DNA of 64,000 bases from an uncultured Verrucomicrobiales bacterium (GCA_937969495.1 CALBVY010000036.1:1-64000); one strand, 5' to 3'. Counted from the first letter of the stretch, positions 45,377 to 59,520 are shown. Program-made: numbers and translations. The notes: generated by a model not told the origin, from the sequence alone.

Positions 45377-45958
45377 TTAGTAGCGTGGGATAAGGAGTTT
45401 TTGACCAATGCGGAGATTTGTACCCTTTAAGCCATTAGCTCTTTGGATAGCAGTGACACTGATCTTGTATTTACGAGATATTCCATAAAGGGTATCGCCT
45501 TTGCGAATGGTATGGGTGATAGGGGGTTTGCTTTTAGGCTTAATTTTTTTAACCGGCTTTGGTTTTGGTTTCGGTTTTGGGCGAGAGACCACCGTTGGTT
45601 TAGGTTTGGTTAAAGGAATAGTGGTTCCACTGACAGGAGGCCTAGGAAGAGGTTGGGTAGAGCGGATAACGGGGGGGCTGGGAGTGATCGCGGATGTGAT
45701 GACGGGTGGAGTTACTGGAGGAGTTGTTTTGGCTATGGCGGCGGGCTTACTGCTGCTCTTACGCCACCATCGGCCCTTGCTCTTATCGTCTGCCCAGCGT
45801 TCTACATAATTTCCATTACTATCGAATGGGCCCACACCTGGATTATAACCTCGGGTTGATCTATTTTCTGTCACTGAGCCGCCACCACTTCCGCAGCTAG
45901 TCAGTAAAAATGGTACCAATGCCATTACACAGGTGAGTGTAGTTATACATCCTTTCAT
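45377..45958 (-). CDS. LysM lipoprotein
   Basis: 193 residues. MKGCITTLTCVMALVPFLLTSC has a lipobox (LLTSC, Cys22). A low-complexity Pro/Lys linker (~75-147, KPKPKPKP-like) carries the chain through the periplasm to a single C-terminal LysM domain (~148-192: RKGDTLYGISRKYKI, NLRIGQKLLIP) that binds peptidoglycan. It lacks an enzymatic domain. It probably links the outer membrane to the wall. Confidence 0.93.
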   Translation of the reverse strand: MKGCITTLTCVMALVPFLLTSCGSGGGSVTENRSTRGYNPGVGPFDSNGNYVERWADDKSKGRWWRKSSSKPAAIAKTTPPVTPPVITSAITPSPPVIRSTQPLPRPPVSGTTIPLTKPKPTVVSRPKPKPKPKPVKKIKPKSKPPITHTIRKGDTLYGISRKYKISVTAIQRANGLKGTNLRIGQKLLIPRY

Positions 45959-46060
45959 AAAAGTAAGTATGTCAGATGCTTGTGGCTTGGCAAAAACTTA
46001 GTGGCGAGAATAGCTGATTTTCCGCAATCTTTGTGAAGAAAAGTGAAACTCTTAGGAAAT

Positions 46061-46067
46061 AGGAGGG
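46061..46067 (+). promoter_or_regulatory. Shine-Dalgarno for the putative selenoprotein gene
   Basis: AGGAGGG lies 12 bases before the ATG at 46079. It supports that start over an in-frame GTG at 46043 which would place the signal peptide internally. Confidence 0.6.
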
Positions 46068-46078
46068 TTTACTTAGAT

Positions 46079-50536
<4,458 letters not shown>

Positions 50537-50537
<1 letters not shown>

Positions 50538-51916
50538 TAATCTAGAAATTTCCCAGGGTTAAGAATGTGATTAGGGTCAAGTGCTTGTTTGATGGCATGG
50601 TGGGTGTCCATGGAGACTGTGCCGAGTGCCTGTTGGATCCAGGGTTTTTTTGCGAGGCCTATACCGTGTTCGCCACTGATGACTCCGCCATTTTTAATCA
50701 CCCAGGTGAATAATTGGTTAAGGGCGTCGTCTGCCTTTTTCTTGATCACTGGATCTGCGTAATTTTCTACCATGATATTGGTGTGGATATTGCCATCTCC
50801 AGCATGGCCGAAGCAGGCTACGGGGATGCCTGTCTTTTGCTGTAGCTCTTGTGCAAAGTTGACGAGATCAACGAGCTTTGATCTTGGTACGACGATGTCT
50901 TCATTGAGTTTAGTGAGGCCGGTGTGTTTGAGTGAGTAGGAGAAATCACGGCGCAGCTGCCAGATGCGTTCGCAGGCAGCTTCGTCTGGTGCGGTATCGA
51001 TGCGGAGTGCTTGATGACCTAGCAGGAAATCATGAAGTGCGGGTAACTCTCGGGCTACCGTCTCAGTATTGCCATCGATTTCTATCATCAGGTAGGCATC
51101 ACCAGGAGGTAATTGATCTGCACCTAAGTAGTCACGAGCAGCAGCCATCGTGAAGCCATCGGTAATTTCGAGAGCTGAGGGGAGTGTGCCTGAATCTAGT
51201 ATAGCTTGTACAGCAGCAGCGGCGGCATTAAAATCGGGGAAAGAGGCGCCTAGCATGGCGCGTGTTTGTGGGTGGGGGATAAGGCGGAGGGTAATTTCTG
51301 TAACTACACCTAACATGCCTTCTGTGCCTACCATGAGGGAGGTGAGATCAAACCCTGTGGAGTTTTTATGACAGCGGCCACCTGTTTTTAGGATGTCACC
51401 ATTGGCGAGGACTACCGTGAGGCCGAGGACATACTGCTTGGTGACGCCATATTTGAGGCAGCGCGGGCCTCCGGCATTGGTGGCAATGTTTCCGCCGATA
51501 CTGCATTCTTTAAGCGACGCTGGATCTGGTGGGTAATACCAGCCATGTTTGCGGACGGCATTTTGGAGCTCTCCAGTAATGACGCCTGGCTGGGTGATGC
51601 AGACTCCATCAGATGGATTGATCTCTAGAATATGGTGCATACGCATCATGGAGATGAGGATGCCGCCATGAACAGGGACGCAGCCACCGATGTGTCCTGT
51701 ACCTGCAGCGCGGGTGTAGACGGGGATTTTTTCAGAGCAGGCAAATTGCATGATCGCCACCACATCTTCGGTTTTTTCTGCAAAAACCACGATGTCAGGA
51801 GTGGCAGATGCGTGCCACTTATCGGTGCTGTGTTCTGCGAGAATCTCCGCTGCAGTAGAGAGTTGATCGGGCTTTAGGCTTTTCTCAAGTGCCGCTTTGA
51901 TTTCTATGGGAGTCAT
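50537..51916 (-). CDS. glcD: FAD-linked oxidase, glycolate oxidase subunit GlcD-like
   Basis: 459 residues. FAD-binding type 4 domain: VYTRAAGTGHIGGCVPVHGGI, PDPASLKECSIGGNIATNAGGPRCLKYG, and the C-terminal FGHAGDGNIHTNI and GVISGEHGIGLAKK. These fit GlcD/D-lactate dehydrogenase-type 2-hydroxyacid oxidases. No glcE or glcF is adjacent, so the electron-transfer partner is unknown. It starts 18 bases after rpe and is coupled to GT8. Confidence 0.92.
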
Positions 51917-51934
51917 TATATTTTTTTTAAGAGA

Positions 51935-52603
51935 CTACGCGGTTCTGATTTCAGAAATTGCAGCGGCCATGTCTGGAGCCTTAAAGGTGGATGAGCCAGC
52001 AACTAAAACATTAGCTCCAGCGGTGCTGGCAATGGGTGCTGTGGTGGTATCGATACCGCCGTCTACTTGAATGTGGTAGCTGAGGCCATGTTGTTTACGG
52101 TGGGCAGCGGCCGCTTCTACCTTAGCCATTGTTTCGTGCATAAATGATTGCCCTCCAAATCCTGGGACGACGGTCATTACCAAAAGCATATCGATCTCAG
52201 TGAGGTAAGGTATTGTTTGCTCGAACTGGGTGGCGGGGTTGATGGCCAGTCCTGCTAGGCAGCCTGCTGCACGTGTACGATGCAGTGTTTCTGCTACATT
52301 ATGCTCGGCTTCAAGGTGGGTGGTAAGCATATCTGCACCTGCCTCGATGAAGCGTGGGAGATAGTGGTCTGGCCGAGAGATCATTAGGTGGACATCGAGA
52401 AATACATCATTTGTTTCATGGATGGCCTGAATGATGGCGGGGCCAAAGGAAATATTATCCACAAAGTGGCCGTCCATGACATCGAGGTGCATCCAATCGC
52501 CCCCGGAGTGGATTGCGCGCGTGGTTTCCTCCTTGATCCGGCCAAAGTCAGCGGCGAGGAGTGAGGGTGCAATGATACGGTCTGTGTACTGCCATTTCTT
52601 CAT
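51935..52603 (-). CDS. rpe: Ribulose-phosphate 3-epimerase
   Basis: 222 residues, a full TIM barrel. SLLAADFGRIKEE, HLDVMDGHFVDNISFGP, DVHLMI and VMTVVPGFGGQSFM are the family blocks, with the two Asp and His metal ligands present. It interconverts ribulose-5-phosphate and xylulose-5-phosphate. It begins the rpe-glcD-GT8-ligA minus-strand group and diverges from tadA. Confidence 0.96.
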   Translation of the reverse strand: MKKWQYTDRIIAPSLLAADFGRIKEETTRAIHSGGDWMHLDVMDGHFVDNISFGPAIIQAIHETNDVFLDVHLMISRPDHYLPRFIEAGADMLTTHLEAEHNVAETLHRTRAAGCLAGLAINPATQFEQTIPYLTEIDMLLVMTVVPGFGGQSFMHETMAKVEAAAAHRKQHGLSYHIQVDGGIDTTTAPIASTAGANVLVAGSSTFKAPDMAAAISEIRTA

Positions 52604-52613
52604 GTCTGGAGTT

Positions 52614-52645
52614 TGAAGTATTCAGTTTGAAGTTTGAAGTATATT
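52614..52645. repeat. Short direct repeats AGTTTGAAGT between rpe and tadA
   Basis: Three near-identical copies of AGTTTGAAGT follow one another in the divergent gap. A related motif with TTTCAAGT, reversed in sense, lies between rph and lpxK at about 58247-58282, and both lead into ATTACGCATG before a plus-strand gene. Meaning unknown. Confidence 0.5.
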
Positions 52646-52660
52646 TGTCAGATTACGCAT

Positions 52661-53197
52661 GTGAGTGATGATATGATGGCAGATTTCCAAACAGATGGTT
52701 TTTTTATGCAGCAGGCTTTACGGGCCGCGCGGAAGGCATACTCGGCGCAAGAGGTGCCAGTGGGTGCTGTTATTGTAAAAGAAGGAAAGATTATTGCGCG
52801 TGCGTGGAATCAGGTGGAGACGCTTAAGGATGCTACGGCACACGCGGAAATGCTCGCTCTAACATCGGCGCAAAACGCTCTAGGCGACTGGAGGTTAGAT
52901 GGCTGCACCCTCTACGTTACCAAAGAGCCCTGCCCGATGTGTGCTGGTGCGATTGTGCACTGTAGACCGGATCGCGTAGTTTTTGGTGTGCCGGATGGGA
53001 AAGCGGGTGCGGCTGGTGGTTGGATTAATTTACTGGAGGCAAATCCTCCTCTGAATCATCGTTGTGAAATAGCTTCAGGGATTTTGCAGGAGGAATGTTT
53101 AGCGATGCTGCAGAGTTTTTTCCGTGAAGCACGTGAGCGGAAAAAAGAAGAGAAACGGGTGCGGAAGCTGGAATCTGGTGAAGACGACTCTCATTAA
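52661..53197 (+). CDS. tadA: tRNA-specific adenosine deaminase
   Basis: 178 residues if the GTG at 52661 (V/MSDDMMADF) is used; an ATG at 52673 is the alternative. The zinc deaminase set is present: TAHAEMLAL (His-Ala-Glu), and KEPCPMCAGAI with the two Cys. GVPDGKAGAAGG is the TadA-type loop. It makes inosine at the wobble position of tRNA-Arg. A basic C-terminal tail (ERKKEEKRVRKLESG) is longer than usual. Short direct repeats of AGTTTGAAG lie just upstream. Confidence 0.92.
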   Translation: MSDDMMADFQTDGFFMQQALRAARKAYSAQEVPVGAVIVKEGKIIARAWNQVETLKDATAHAEMLALTSAQNALGDWRLDGCTLYVTKEPCPMCAGAIVHCRPDRVVFGVPDGKAGAAGGWINLLEANPPLNHRCEIASGILQEECLAMLQSFFREARERKKEEKRVRKLESGEDDSH

Positions 53198-53214
53198 GCC
53201 CAGAAGATGTAATG

Positions 53215-53250
53215 TAAAAAAACCAAGGGCAGCGGAAAGCTACCCTTGGT
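53215..53250 (-). terminator. Terminator of the His/Arg/Tyr-rich protein gene
   Basis: ACCAAGGG (53222-53229) pairs with CCCTTGGT (53243-53250); on the minus strand the stem is followed by a T-run. It lies between the convergent tadA gene and the small secreted-protein gene. Confidence 0.8.
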
Positions 53251-53278
53251 GGAATGAAATGCAGGTGATGCGCACGTA

Positions 53279-53629
53279 TTAGCGAAAGATGCGGATACTG
53301 CCATGACGGCCACTGATGGTCACTCCGCGATGGCGGCTGTGATGGCTGCCACGATGATAGCGTGCGCTATGACGAGAGGGTTTGTTGGTGTAATGGCGGA
53401 CTGTTCCGCAGCGATATGAGCTGGGCATACGGTAGTATCGGTAGATTGGTTGACCACAGCGATTATAGGATACGATGACGCGCTTGATAAAGGTGGCTTT
53501 ACCGCAAGAGCTATAACCTGACTGGTAGATGTAACTGTGGCCTACAGGATGAGGGCGCGCCTCGGCCTTCTGAGGAAGAGCGACTAGGGTGACAAAGACG
53601 GTGGCGATAGTAGCGAGTATTGTTTTCAT
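53279..53629 (-). CDS. Small secreted His/Arg/Tyr/Ser-rich protein
   Basis: 116 residues with a signal peptide (~1-24, ending near EARP). The mature part is rich in His, Arg, Ser, Tyr and has four Cys, with repeated RHxxR and HSR patterns. No known domain. A metal-binding or surface-associated role is possible from composition. It has its own terminator. A longer overlapping frame is a shadow. Confidence 0.7.
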   Translation of the reverse strand: MKTILATIATVFVTLVALPQKAEARPHPVGHSYIYQSGYSSCGKATFIKRVIVSYNRCGQPIYRYYRMPSSYRCGTVRHYTNKPSRHSARYHRGSHHSRHRGVTISGRHGSIRIFR

Positions 53630-53700
53630 AATGTTGGTTATTGTGTTCGCTTACTTTGACGGCACCGCTGGGTAATATATTCAGTAAAAAAAGAAATTGT

Positions 53701-54687
53701 TCACTCAGGGGCTGCGTTGGTGGTGATGAGCACCTTGCCATTACGCCTTGTCTCCTGTGCGCGGATTACAGCGGATTTTATAGCTGTTAGTTTAAAGCGG
53801 CTATCGATATTTTGATGTAAGCCATCGGTGATCATCCACTGTGCTAGTTGTTGGAAGACGGTTTCTATCTCGGTGTTAGTTTTTTCTTTCATCCACTCTG
53901 TGCACCAAAATCCGTGTAACTGGATATTTTTAAAAATCAAGAATTTGTTAGGGGCTTTGAGGCTGCGCATACTCATGGCTCCATAGGTGACATGAATACC
54001 TTTTGGTGCCAGAGCATCCATAAGGCGCAGGGCGCTGTCACCACCTACTGCATTAAGAGCCAGTGTAGGTAATTCATTGTTCAGTGTTTCCTTGAGATGA
54101 GTGATCGACTCTGCATTATCTAACAAAACAATATCACTTCCTAGATCGAGTAGCTCTGGAATAAGTTCTTCTCGGCGTACGAGATTGATAGTGCGGAGGC
54201 CTAAGAGTTTAGCAATCTGGATGACGCAGACACCCACGCCGGAGTTTGCTGCATTCTGGATGATCCAGCTTCCTTTGGGCAGATTTTCAAAAGAAGTTAG
54301 CATAGCCCATGCTGTTACGGGGTTTACTTTGAGCATAGCGGCTTGCTCTACGGGTGTTGCTGAGGGGATTTTGAGGGCTGTCTCAGCACTGCAGATGACT
54401 TCTTCTGCCCAGGTGTTTGCCCGATCGAGGAACACTACTTTATCACCGGGGTGGAAGTTCTCTGCACGTGATTCTATGATTTCTCCACAGCCTTCGATTC
54501 CTGGGGTGCAGGGTAGCTCTGGGCGGATGCCGTAGGTGCCTTGGATAAAATTAATGTCAGCGGGATTGATCGGTGCGGCGAGTATGCGCACGTGGATTTC
54601 CCCATCTGCTAATGTTGCCTGAGGGGTGTTTTCTAGAGTGATTACCTCGGCTGGATTTCCAAATTGATGGTAGGTGGCATGGAGCAT
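53701..54687 (-). CDS. MDR-family 2-enoyl thioester reductase-like protein
   Basis: 328 residues. The MDR layout is complete: an N-terminal GroES-like part with INPADINFIQGTYGIRPELP, then a Rossmann part with NAANSGVGVCVIQIAK (NADPH loop) and VGGDSALRLM. NPADIN-type sequence and lack of catalytic zinc ligands fit the MECR/ETR1 group that reduces trans-2-enoyl thioesters. It follows the glutamate dehydrogenase gene by seven bases, so they are cotranscribed. Confidence 0.88.
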   Translation of the reverse strand: MLHATYHQFGNPAEVITLENTPQATLADGEIHVRILAAPINPADINFIQGTYGIRPELPCTPGIEGCGEIIESRAENFHPGDKVVFLDRANTWAEEVICSAETALKIPSATPVEQAAMLKVNPVTAWAMLTSFENLPKGSWIIQNAANSGVGVCVIQIAKLLGLRTINLVRREELIPELLDLGSDIVLLDNAESITHLKETLNNELPTLALNAVGGDSALRLMDALAPKGIHVTYGAMSMRSLKAPNKFLIFKNIQLHGFWCTEWMKEKTNTEIETVFQQLAQWMITDGLHQNIDSRFKLTAIKSAVIRAQETRRNGKVLITTNAAPE

Positions 54688-54694
54688 GATGTTG

Positions 54695-55957
54695 TTATGG
54701 GAATAGGCCTCGGGTGGCTTTGACGGTGGCGACTTCTTTGACGCCGAGTGCGAGCGCTGCCACGCGGTGTGAGGTCTGATGGGTTTTTGCGAAGTGGGTG
54801 ACGTTCTCGAAGGTTTTTTCTAACATTGTTTCCAGCTTTGTGAGGACTTCTTGCTCGGTCCATTGGTAGTGCTGGAGGTTCTGAACCCACTCGAAGTAGG
54901 AGACGGTGACGCCACCTGCGTTGCAGAGGACATCGGGAATAAGGAAGATATCACCACGTTCTTCGATGATGGTGTCGGCCTCGGGGGTGGTGGGGCCATT
55001 GGCGGCCTCTGCTAGTACGCGGCATTGAAGTTTGGTGGCATTTTCCTTGGTGATTACGCGTTCCATGGCGGCAGGTATCAAGGCATCACATGGCTGGGTG
55101 AGCATCTCATCAGGGTCTATTGCTTCGGCACCAGGGAAGCCTTTAACGCCCTTTTCCTTGGCTACGTGAGTGATGAGTTTTTCCACATCGATTCCTTTGG
55201 GGTTCCAGATCGCTCCGGTGATGTCTGAGATACCTGTGATTTTCACTCCATAGCCTGAGAGGGTGAGGGCGGCGTAGGAGCCTACGTTACCAAAGCCTTG
55301 GATGATGGCGGTGGCTTTACTGTCATCGATCCCAAGTTTGTAAAAGGCACGCGTGACGGTGAATGCTACGCCATGCCCGGTGGCCTGAGTTCTGCCAGCC
55401 GAGCCCTGGAGCTCAAGTGGTTTTCCTGTAACAATACTGGGGACCAGATGCCCTGTATAGGTGGAGTAGACATCCGTCATCCAAGCCATGGTTTGTGCGT
55501 TGGTACCCATGTCTGGTGCCATGACATCTGTTTTTGGACCAATGAAAGGTAGCATTTCTGTGGTGAAGCGACGAGTGAGGTTTTCTAGTTCTCCTGGGCT
55601 CATTGATCTGGGATCACATGCGATGCCGCCTTTGCCTCCGCCGTAGGGGAGGCCCATGAGGGCGCATTTCCAGTTCATCCACATGGCGAGTGCGGCGACT
55701 TCGCCGAGAGTGACATTGGGGTTGTATCTTAGTCCGCCTTTTACTGGGCCGCGTGAGAGATGGTGCTGCACGCGGTAGCCAAAGAAGACTTCTGTTTTAC
55801 CGCAATCGCGCTGAATGGGGACGGTGACGGTGATGAGTCTCTTGGGCCACTTGCAGCGCTCGCGGACGGATTCATCAAGATCGAGGTAATCAGCTGCGCG
55901 GTCAAACTGTGTGGATGCCATGCGGAAGACATCATTGGCCATCAGATCATTTTTCAT
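54695..55957 (-). CDS. gdhA: Glutamate dehydrogenase (Glu/Leu/Phe/Val dehydrogenase family)
   Basis: 420 residues. RGPVKGGLRYNPNVT, the catalytic KxxxxxLPxGGGKGG stretch (MNWKCALMGLPYGGGKGG), PDMGT and the Rossmann part IIQGFGNVGSYAA are the family signatures. The length and blocks match the hexameric NAD(P)-GDH group. It links ammonium to 2-oxoglutarate and so fits the ammonium transporter at 38.8 kb. It starts the GDH-MECR pair. Confidence 0.95.
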   Translation of the reverse strand: MKNDLMANDVFRMASTQFDRAADYLDLDESVRERCKWPKRLITVTVPIQRDCGKTEVFFGYRVQHHLSRGPVKGGLRYNPNVTLGEVAALAMWMNWKCALMGLPYGGGKGGIACDPRSMSPGELENLTRRFTTEMLPFIGPKTDVMAPDMGTNAQTMAWMTDVYSTYTGHLVPSIVTGKPLELQGSAGRTQATGHGVAFTVTRAFYKLGIDDSKATAIIQGFGNVGSYAALTLSGYGVKITGISDITGAIWNPKGIDVEKLITHVAKEKGVKGFPGAEAIDPDEMLTQPCDALIPAAMERVITKENATKLQCRVLAEAANGPTTPEADTIIEERGDIFLIPDVLCNAGGVTVSYFEWVQNLQHYQWTEQEVLTKLETMLEKTFENVTHFAKTHQTSHRVAALALGVKEVATVKATRGLFP

Positions 55958-56057
55958 GCTTATGCTTTAACGATAATTGAGTGCTTTGGCAATGGGTCTT
56001 TCCATGCATCTTTGTATCTGGAGTTGCAAGATCTATGAGAGAGGTTAGAGGTGGGAT

Positions 56058-56570
56058 ATGGCAGATTTACTTCCTACCCTAGGCACTGGTGTGGCATGGC
56101 TGGTGACAGGGTGTTTATTGGTGGCTGGTTTTCTTGGTACGATTATTCCATTTTTACCGGGGCATTTAATTATTTTTTTTGCGGCAGTGGCGCATTGGCT
56201 GATGTTGCGCGAAGAGTCTGGTGTAGAGTGGTGGACTTTTGCGGTACTGGTTGTTTTGTTGATTATTTCACAGGTGTTTGAGTTCTTAAGTGGCGCGATG
56301 GGATCGCGTTGGTTTGGTGGGAGCCGTTGGGGTGCTGGCGGAGCTTTGTTAGGGGGTATTGTGGGTATGTTTTTTTTACCCTTTGGGCTGATTCTTGGCC
56401 CCTTAGTGGGCGCGATGGTCTTCGAATTTGCCTTTGCTAAAAAGGAAGTCAGAGAGTCTACGGTATCTGGTGTGGGCTCAGTGCTTGGTACGGTGGCAGG
56501 CTTGATGGTTAAAATCATCGTGGGAGTGACGATGATTGTGTGGTTTGTCGCGGATGTTTTTTGGATTTAG
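56058..56570 (+). CDS. DUF456-domain membrane protein
   Basis: 170 residues, about four membrane segments: ~11-35, ~45-75 with a breaking Glu pair, ~88-120 and ~140-168. The Gly-rich middle (GSRWGAGGALLGGIVG, LPFGLILGPLVGAMVFEF) is typical of DUF456 proteins, whose function is unknown. The start is the ATG at 56058. Monocistronic; a bidirectional terminator follows. Confidence 0.92.
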   Translation: MADLLPTLGTGVAWLVTGCLLVAGFLGTIIPFLPGHLIIFFAAVAHWLMLREESGVEWWTFAVLVVLLIISQVFEFLSGAMGSRWFGGSRWGAGGALLGGIVGMFFLPFGLILGPLVGAMVFEFAFAKKEVRESTVSGVGSVLGTVAGLMVKIIVGVTMIVWFVADVFWI

Positions 56571-56594
56571 TGCCGTTGTTTGTAGGCACAAAAA

Positions 56595-56620
56595 AACCGG
56601 AGAGGCTGAGCTCTCCGGTT
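56595..56620. terminator. Bidirectional terminator after the DUF456 gene
   Basis: AACCGGAGAG (56595-56604) and CTCTCCGGTT (56611-56620) form a perfect ten-pair hairpin with a six-base loop. An A-run precedes it on the plus strand, giving a T-run on the minus strand, so it ends the pseudopilin transcript best. Confidence 0.85.
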
Positions 56621-56650
56621 TGTGAATTGTGTTTTTGAGTTCGCTACATT

Positions 56651-57319
56651 TTACTCGGGTAGCTCTACGGTTGGAGGTGTAGTACCGGATTGGGCATCTG
56701 TCCAAATATCTTGTGTAAAGAGGGTGACACCTCCACCAACATTTGCAGTATCGTCATTTTTCTTAAGGCGATATTGCTGTACTGAACCGTCGATACGTAA
56801 TACAACACATTTGCCGTCATAAGGATCTGGTTTGAATGTTGTTTCAGTAGCCATTGGAGCCAGTAGAATAGGCAGCCCCATGTTGTTACTGGTGCTCATA
56901 TTGACTGTGTATGCGAAGCCGCACTCACCAGCTTCGAGAATCTTGCCTTCTTTAATGTTATTATCAGGTTTACCAGGTGAATCGGAGCCACCTTTTGCAA
57001 AGAAAATCTCCTCGCTCTGGGTATAGCCACCTGCAATGAACTGGCCCAAATAGCCATTGGCATCTCCATTAAAGTCATTAAGATCTTCGTCGTCTTCAGC
57101 AGTATCATCGTTAGGGAATGAATTGAAGTCTTGATCAAATTCAACCATCAGCATGAATATTTGCTTGGCGTTACTGACAGCGGTAGTAGCAGCGGCTTTT
57201 TTCTGCTGCTTCATAATAACAGGGGTCGCCATAGCAGCTAGTGCCGCAATAATAGCGATTACAACAAGTAGTTCCACCAGAGTGAAACCCTTGCGAGTAT
57301 GTTTTGTGTTTAGTTTCAT
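56651..57319 (-). CDS. Type II secretion/pilin-like pseudopilin
   Basis: 222 residues. KGFTLVELLVVIAIIAALAAM at the N-terminus is the prepilin leader and hydrophobic core, with the G-F cleavage site and the conserved Glu at +5. The globular part is acidic (SFPNDDTAEDDEDLNDF), with RIDGSVQQYRL. Verrucomicrobia carry many such prepilin-like proteins, usually with an H-type C-terminal domain. No other secretion genes are adjacent. A possible -10 TATAAT lies in the upstream AT-rich stretch. Confidence 0.9.
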   Translation of the reverse strand: MKLNTKHTRKGFTLVELLVVIAIIAALAAMATPVIMKQQKKAAATTAVSNAKQIFMLMVEFDQDFNSFPNDDTAEDDEDLNDFNGDANGYLGQFIAGGYTQSEEIFFAKGGSDSPGKPDNNIKEGKILEAGECGFAYTVNMSTSNNMGLPILLAPMATETTFKPDPYDGKCVVLRIDGSVQQYRLKKNDDTANVGGGVTLFTQDIWTDAQSGTTPPTVELPE

Positions 57320-57461
57320 GGTATTTATTCTATGTTTTATTTTATATATATCAGGTGATCAGGCGTGAAAAATTATAATACGCAATGACAACTTGATACT
57401 GTAAGTTAGCCCTAAGAGAGAGGCATTCAAGTTTAAAAAGCGATGCTTTGAGGATATTTCA

Positions 57462-58244
57462 TTACGATGGCTTAAAGGCCTCTGCGAGACTCTCAAGATC
57501 GGTCACCGAGGTTCGGTCTGCATCAAGGATGGCTTGTTTCTGCATGGCGCTGATTTCCTTGACCCCTTTTCTGGCGAGTGAGAGCATGGATGTCATTTGT
57601 GCATCGGTAAATACGCTTTCCTCGCCGCTGCCTTGGAGTTCTACGAATTCTAAGTCTTCAGTCATCACGACATTAAAGTCTACGCTGGCGTTTTTATCTT
57701 CTGGGTAATCGAGATCAAGTATGGGGGTGTCTTGATAAATGCCTGTGCTGATGCCGGTGATGAGCTTTTTCATTGGGAATGCTTTTAATTTCCCTGCGGC
57801 CATTAGCTTGTTGAGGGCGATGGCAATGGCGACGCAGCCACCAGTCACTGAGGCGGTGCGGGTGCCGCCATCTGCTTGGAGGACATCGCAGTCTAGCCAG
57901 ATGGTGCGTGGTCCGAGGGCTTTTAAATCAACAACGGCGCGGAGGGATCTGCCAATGAGGCGCTGGATCTCGGAGGAACGACCATCGATACGTCCGGTGG
58001 CGCTATCGCGTTGTTTTCTGTCGAGGGTGGAGTAGGGCAGCATATTATACTCTGCGGTGAGCCAGCCACCGCCTACTTTCTGATACTTCATCCAGCGTGG
58101 TACGTCCTCTTGCACGGTGGCGGCACAGATGACGCGAGTATTTCCAAAGGAAACTAATACGGAGCCAGTGGCGTGCGGGGCAATACCGGCTTGAAAGGAA
58201 ATAGGGCGAAGTTCATCATGGTCACGGCCATCGGGTCTAATCAT
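57462..58244 (-). CDS. rph: Ribonuclease PH
   Basis: 260 residues from the ATG at 58244 (MIRPDGRDHDELRPI), which matches the usual RNase PH start; an in-frame ATG at 58265 adds seven residues. GSVLVSFGNTRVICAA, PRWMKYQKVGGGWLTAEYNMLP, and LDCDVLQADGGTRTASVTGG carry the phosphate and active-site residues. It trims the 3' end of tRNA precursors. It diverges from lpxK. Confidence 0.95.
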   Translation of the reverse strand: MIRPDGRDHDELRPISFQAGIAPHATGSVLVSFGNTRVICAATVQEDVPRWMKYQKVGGGWLTAEYNMLPYSTLDRKQRDSATGRIDGRSSEIQRLIGRSLRAVVDLKALGPRTIWLDCDVLQADGGTRTASVTGGCVAIAIALNKLMAAGKLKAFPMKKLITGISTGIYQDTPILDLDYPEDKNASVDFNVVMTEDLEFVELQGSGEESVFTDAQMTSMLSLARKGVKEISAMQKQAILDADRTSVTDLESLAEAFKPS

Positions 58245-58298
58245 AGATGAAGTTTCAAGTTTCATGATTCAACTTTCAAGTATATAACATCATTACGC

Positions 58299-59507
58299 AT
58301 GAGTGAGGCGCTGGATGAACTAGAACAATGGGGAACTGAAGTGATCTTTGGGCGTGCTCGGGGGTTTCGAGCGACTATGATGAGGCTTCTGCTCTGGTGT
58401 CTCTCTGGCGTATATCGTGCTGGAGTGGCATTTCGCTTACGGAGGTTCCGGAATGGTGGTGTAGAGCAGCAATATCTGGGCACTCAGGTCATTAGCATTG
58501 GAAATCTTACTGTGGGGGGGACGGGTAAAACGCCGGTGGTGGAACTTTTTGCACGGACGCTTAGTGAGCGAGGACGTCAGCCGGCGATTCTTAGCCGAGG
58601 CTATAAAAGTAAAAAGCTCTCTAAGCCGCAGCCATGGAAAGACCGTATTACGGGAGAGAAAATTCCCGCTGACGAAATGCCTAAGGTAGTTAGCGATGGG
58701 GGGGAGCCCTTACTCAAGGTCGCCTATGCTGGGGATGAGCCATGGATGTTGGCGAAGAATCTCCCAGGGGTATCTGTGGTGGTAGATAAAAATCGCGTCA
58801 AGGGTGGGCGCTTTGCGGTGCGTGAACTGGAGAGTGATACGCTTATTCTGGATGATGGGCTTCAGTATCTACATCTCGCTCATTCTACGGATGTGGTGCT
58901 GGTGGATCAAAATGCGCCATTTGGCACTGGCCAGATGCTTCCGCGTGGGACTTTACGCGAGCCTGCACGGAATTTGTGCAGGGCAGATTATATCTTTATT
59001 ACTAAGTGCGATGGTAGTTCTAACGAGGAGCTGATTACGAAGATGCGAAAATATAACAAACACGCGGAGATTATCGAATGCACGCATGGGCCACAGCATC
59101 TGGAGAATCTTTTTACTGGTGAGCAGGTGCCGCTGGACTTTCTCAATGAGAAATACCTTGCGGCTATTTCAGGAATTGCCGTGCCAGAGAGCTTTGAAAA
59201 GATTCTGAGGAATTTAGGCGCTAGTGTAGAATTCCACCGCGTCTTCTCAGACCATCATTCCTTTAATCAGAAAGAGATTGATCGTTTTATGAATCGCTGT
59301 GTGCAGCGTGATATTGAGATGATTGTTACGACAGAAAAAGACGCGGTGCGCTTTATGCGCCCTACTGAACTTGATGTGCCTATTTATTTCCTACGTATTG
59401 AGGTCGATATTCTTAAGGGGCAAGAGGTATGGGAGCGTCTCGTAGATAGAATCTGTGGGGAGAAACCGAAAGTAGACCCCCTTCTGCTACGTGAAATGGT
59501 GGGGTGA
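58299..59507 (+). CDS. lpxK: Tetraacyldisaccharide 4'-kinase
   Basis: 402 residues. A membrane-associated N-terminus (~25-45) precedes [15 protein letters not shown], the Walker A of LpxK, and [23 protein letters not shown] and [11 protein letters not shown] are the catalytic and base regions. It phosphorylates lipid A disaccharide at the inner membrane. The fold and length fit, with an N-terminal 15-20 residues longer than in E. coli. It converges with gluQRS. Confidence 0.95.
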   Translation: MSEALDELEQWGTEVIFGRARGFRATMMRLLLWCLSGVYRAGVAFRLRRFRNGGVEQQYLGTQVISIGNLTVGGTGKTPVVELFARTLSERGRQPAILSRGYKSKKLSKPQPWKDRITGEKIPADEMPKVVSDGGEPLLKVAYAGDEPWMLAKNLPGVSVVVDKNRVKGGRFAVRELESDTLILDDGLQYLHLAHSTDVVLVDQNAPFGTGQMLPRGTLREPARNLCRADYIFITKCDGSSNEELITKMRKYNKHAEIIECTHGPQHLENLFTGEQVPLDFLNEKYLAAISGIAVPESFEKILRNLGASVEFHRVFSDHHSFNQKEIDRFMNRCVQRDIEMIVTTEKDAVRFMRPTELDVPIYFLRIEVDILKGQEVWERLVDRICGEKPKVDPLLLREMVG

Positions 59508-59520
59508 AGGGTGAGTTCTG

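Noticed and set aside
55298-55552. Plus-strand open frame inside the glutamate dehydrogenase gene
   Set aside because: Shadow of a well-conserved enzyme gene.
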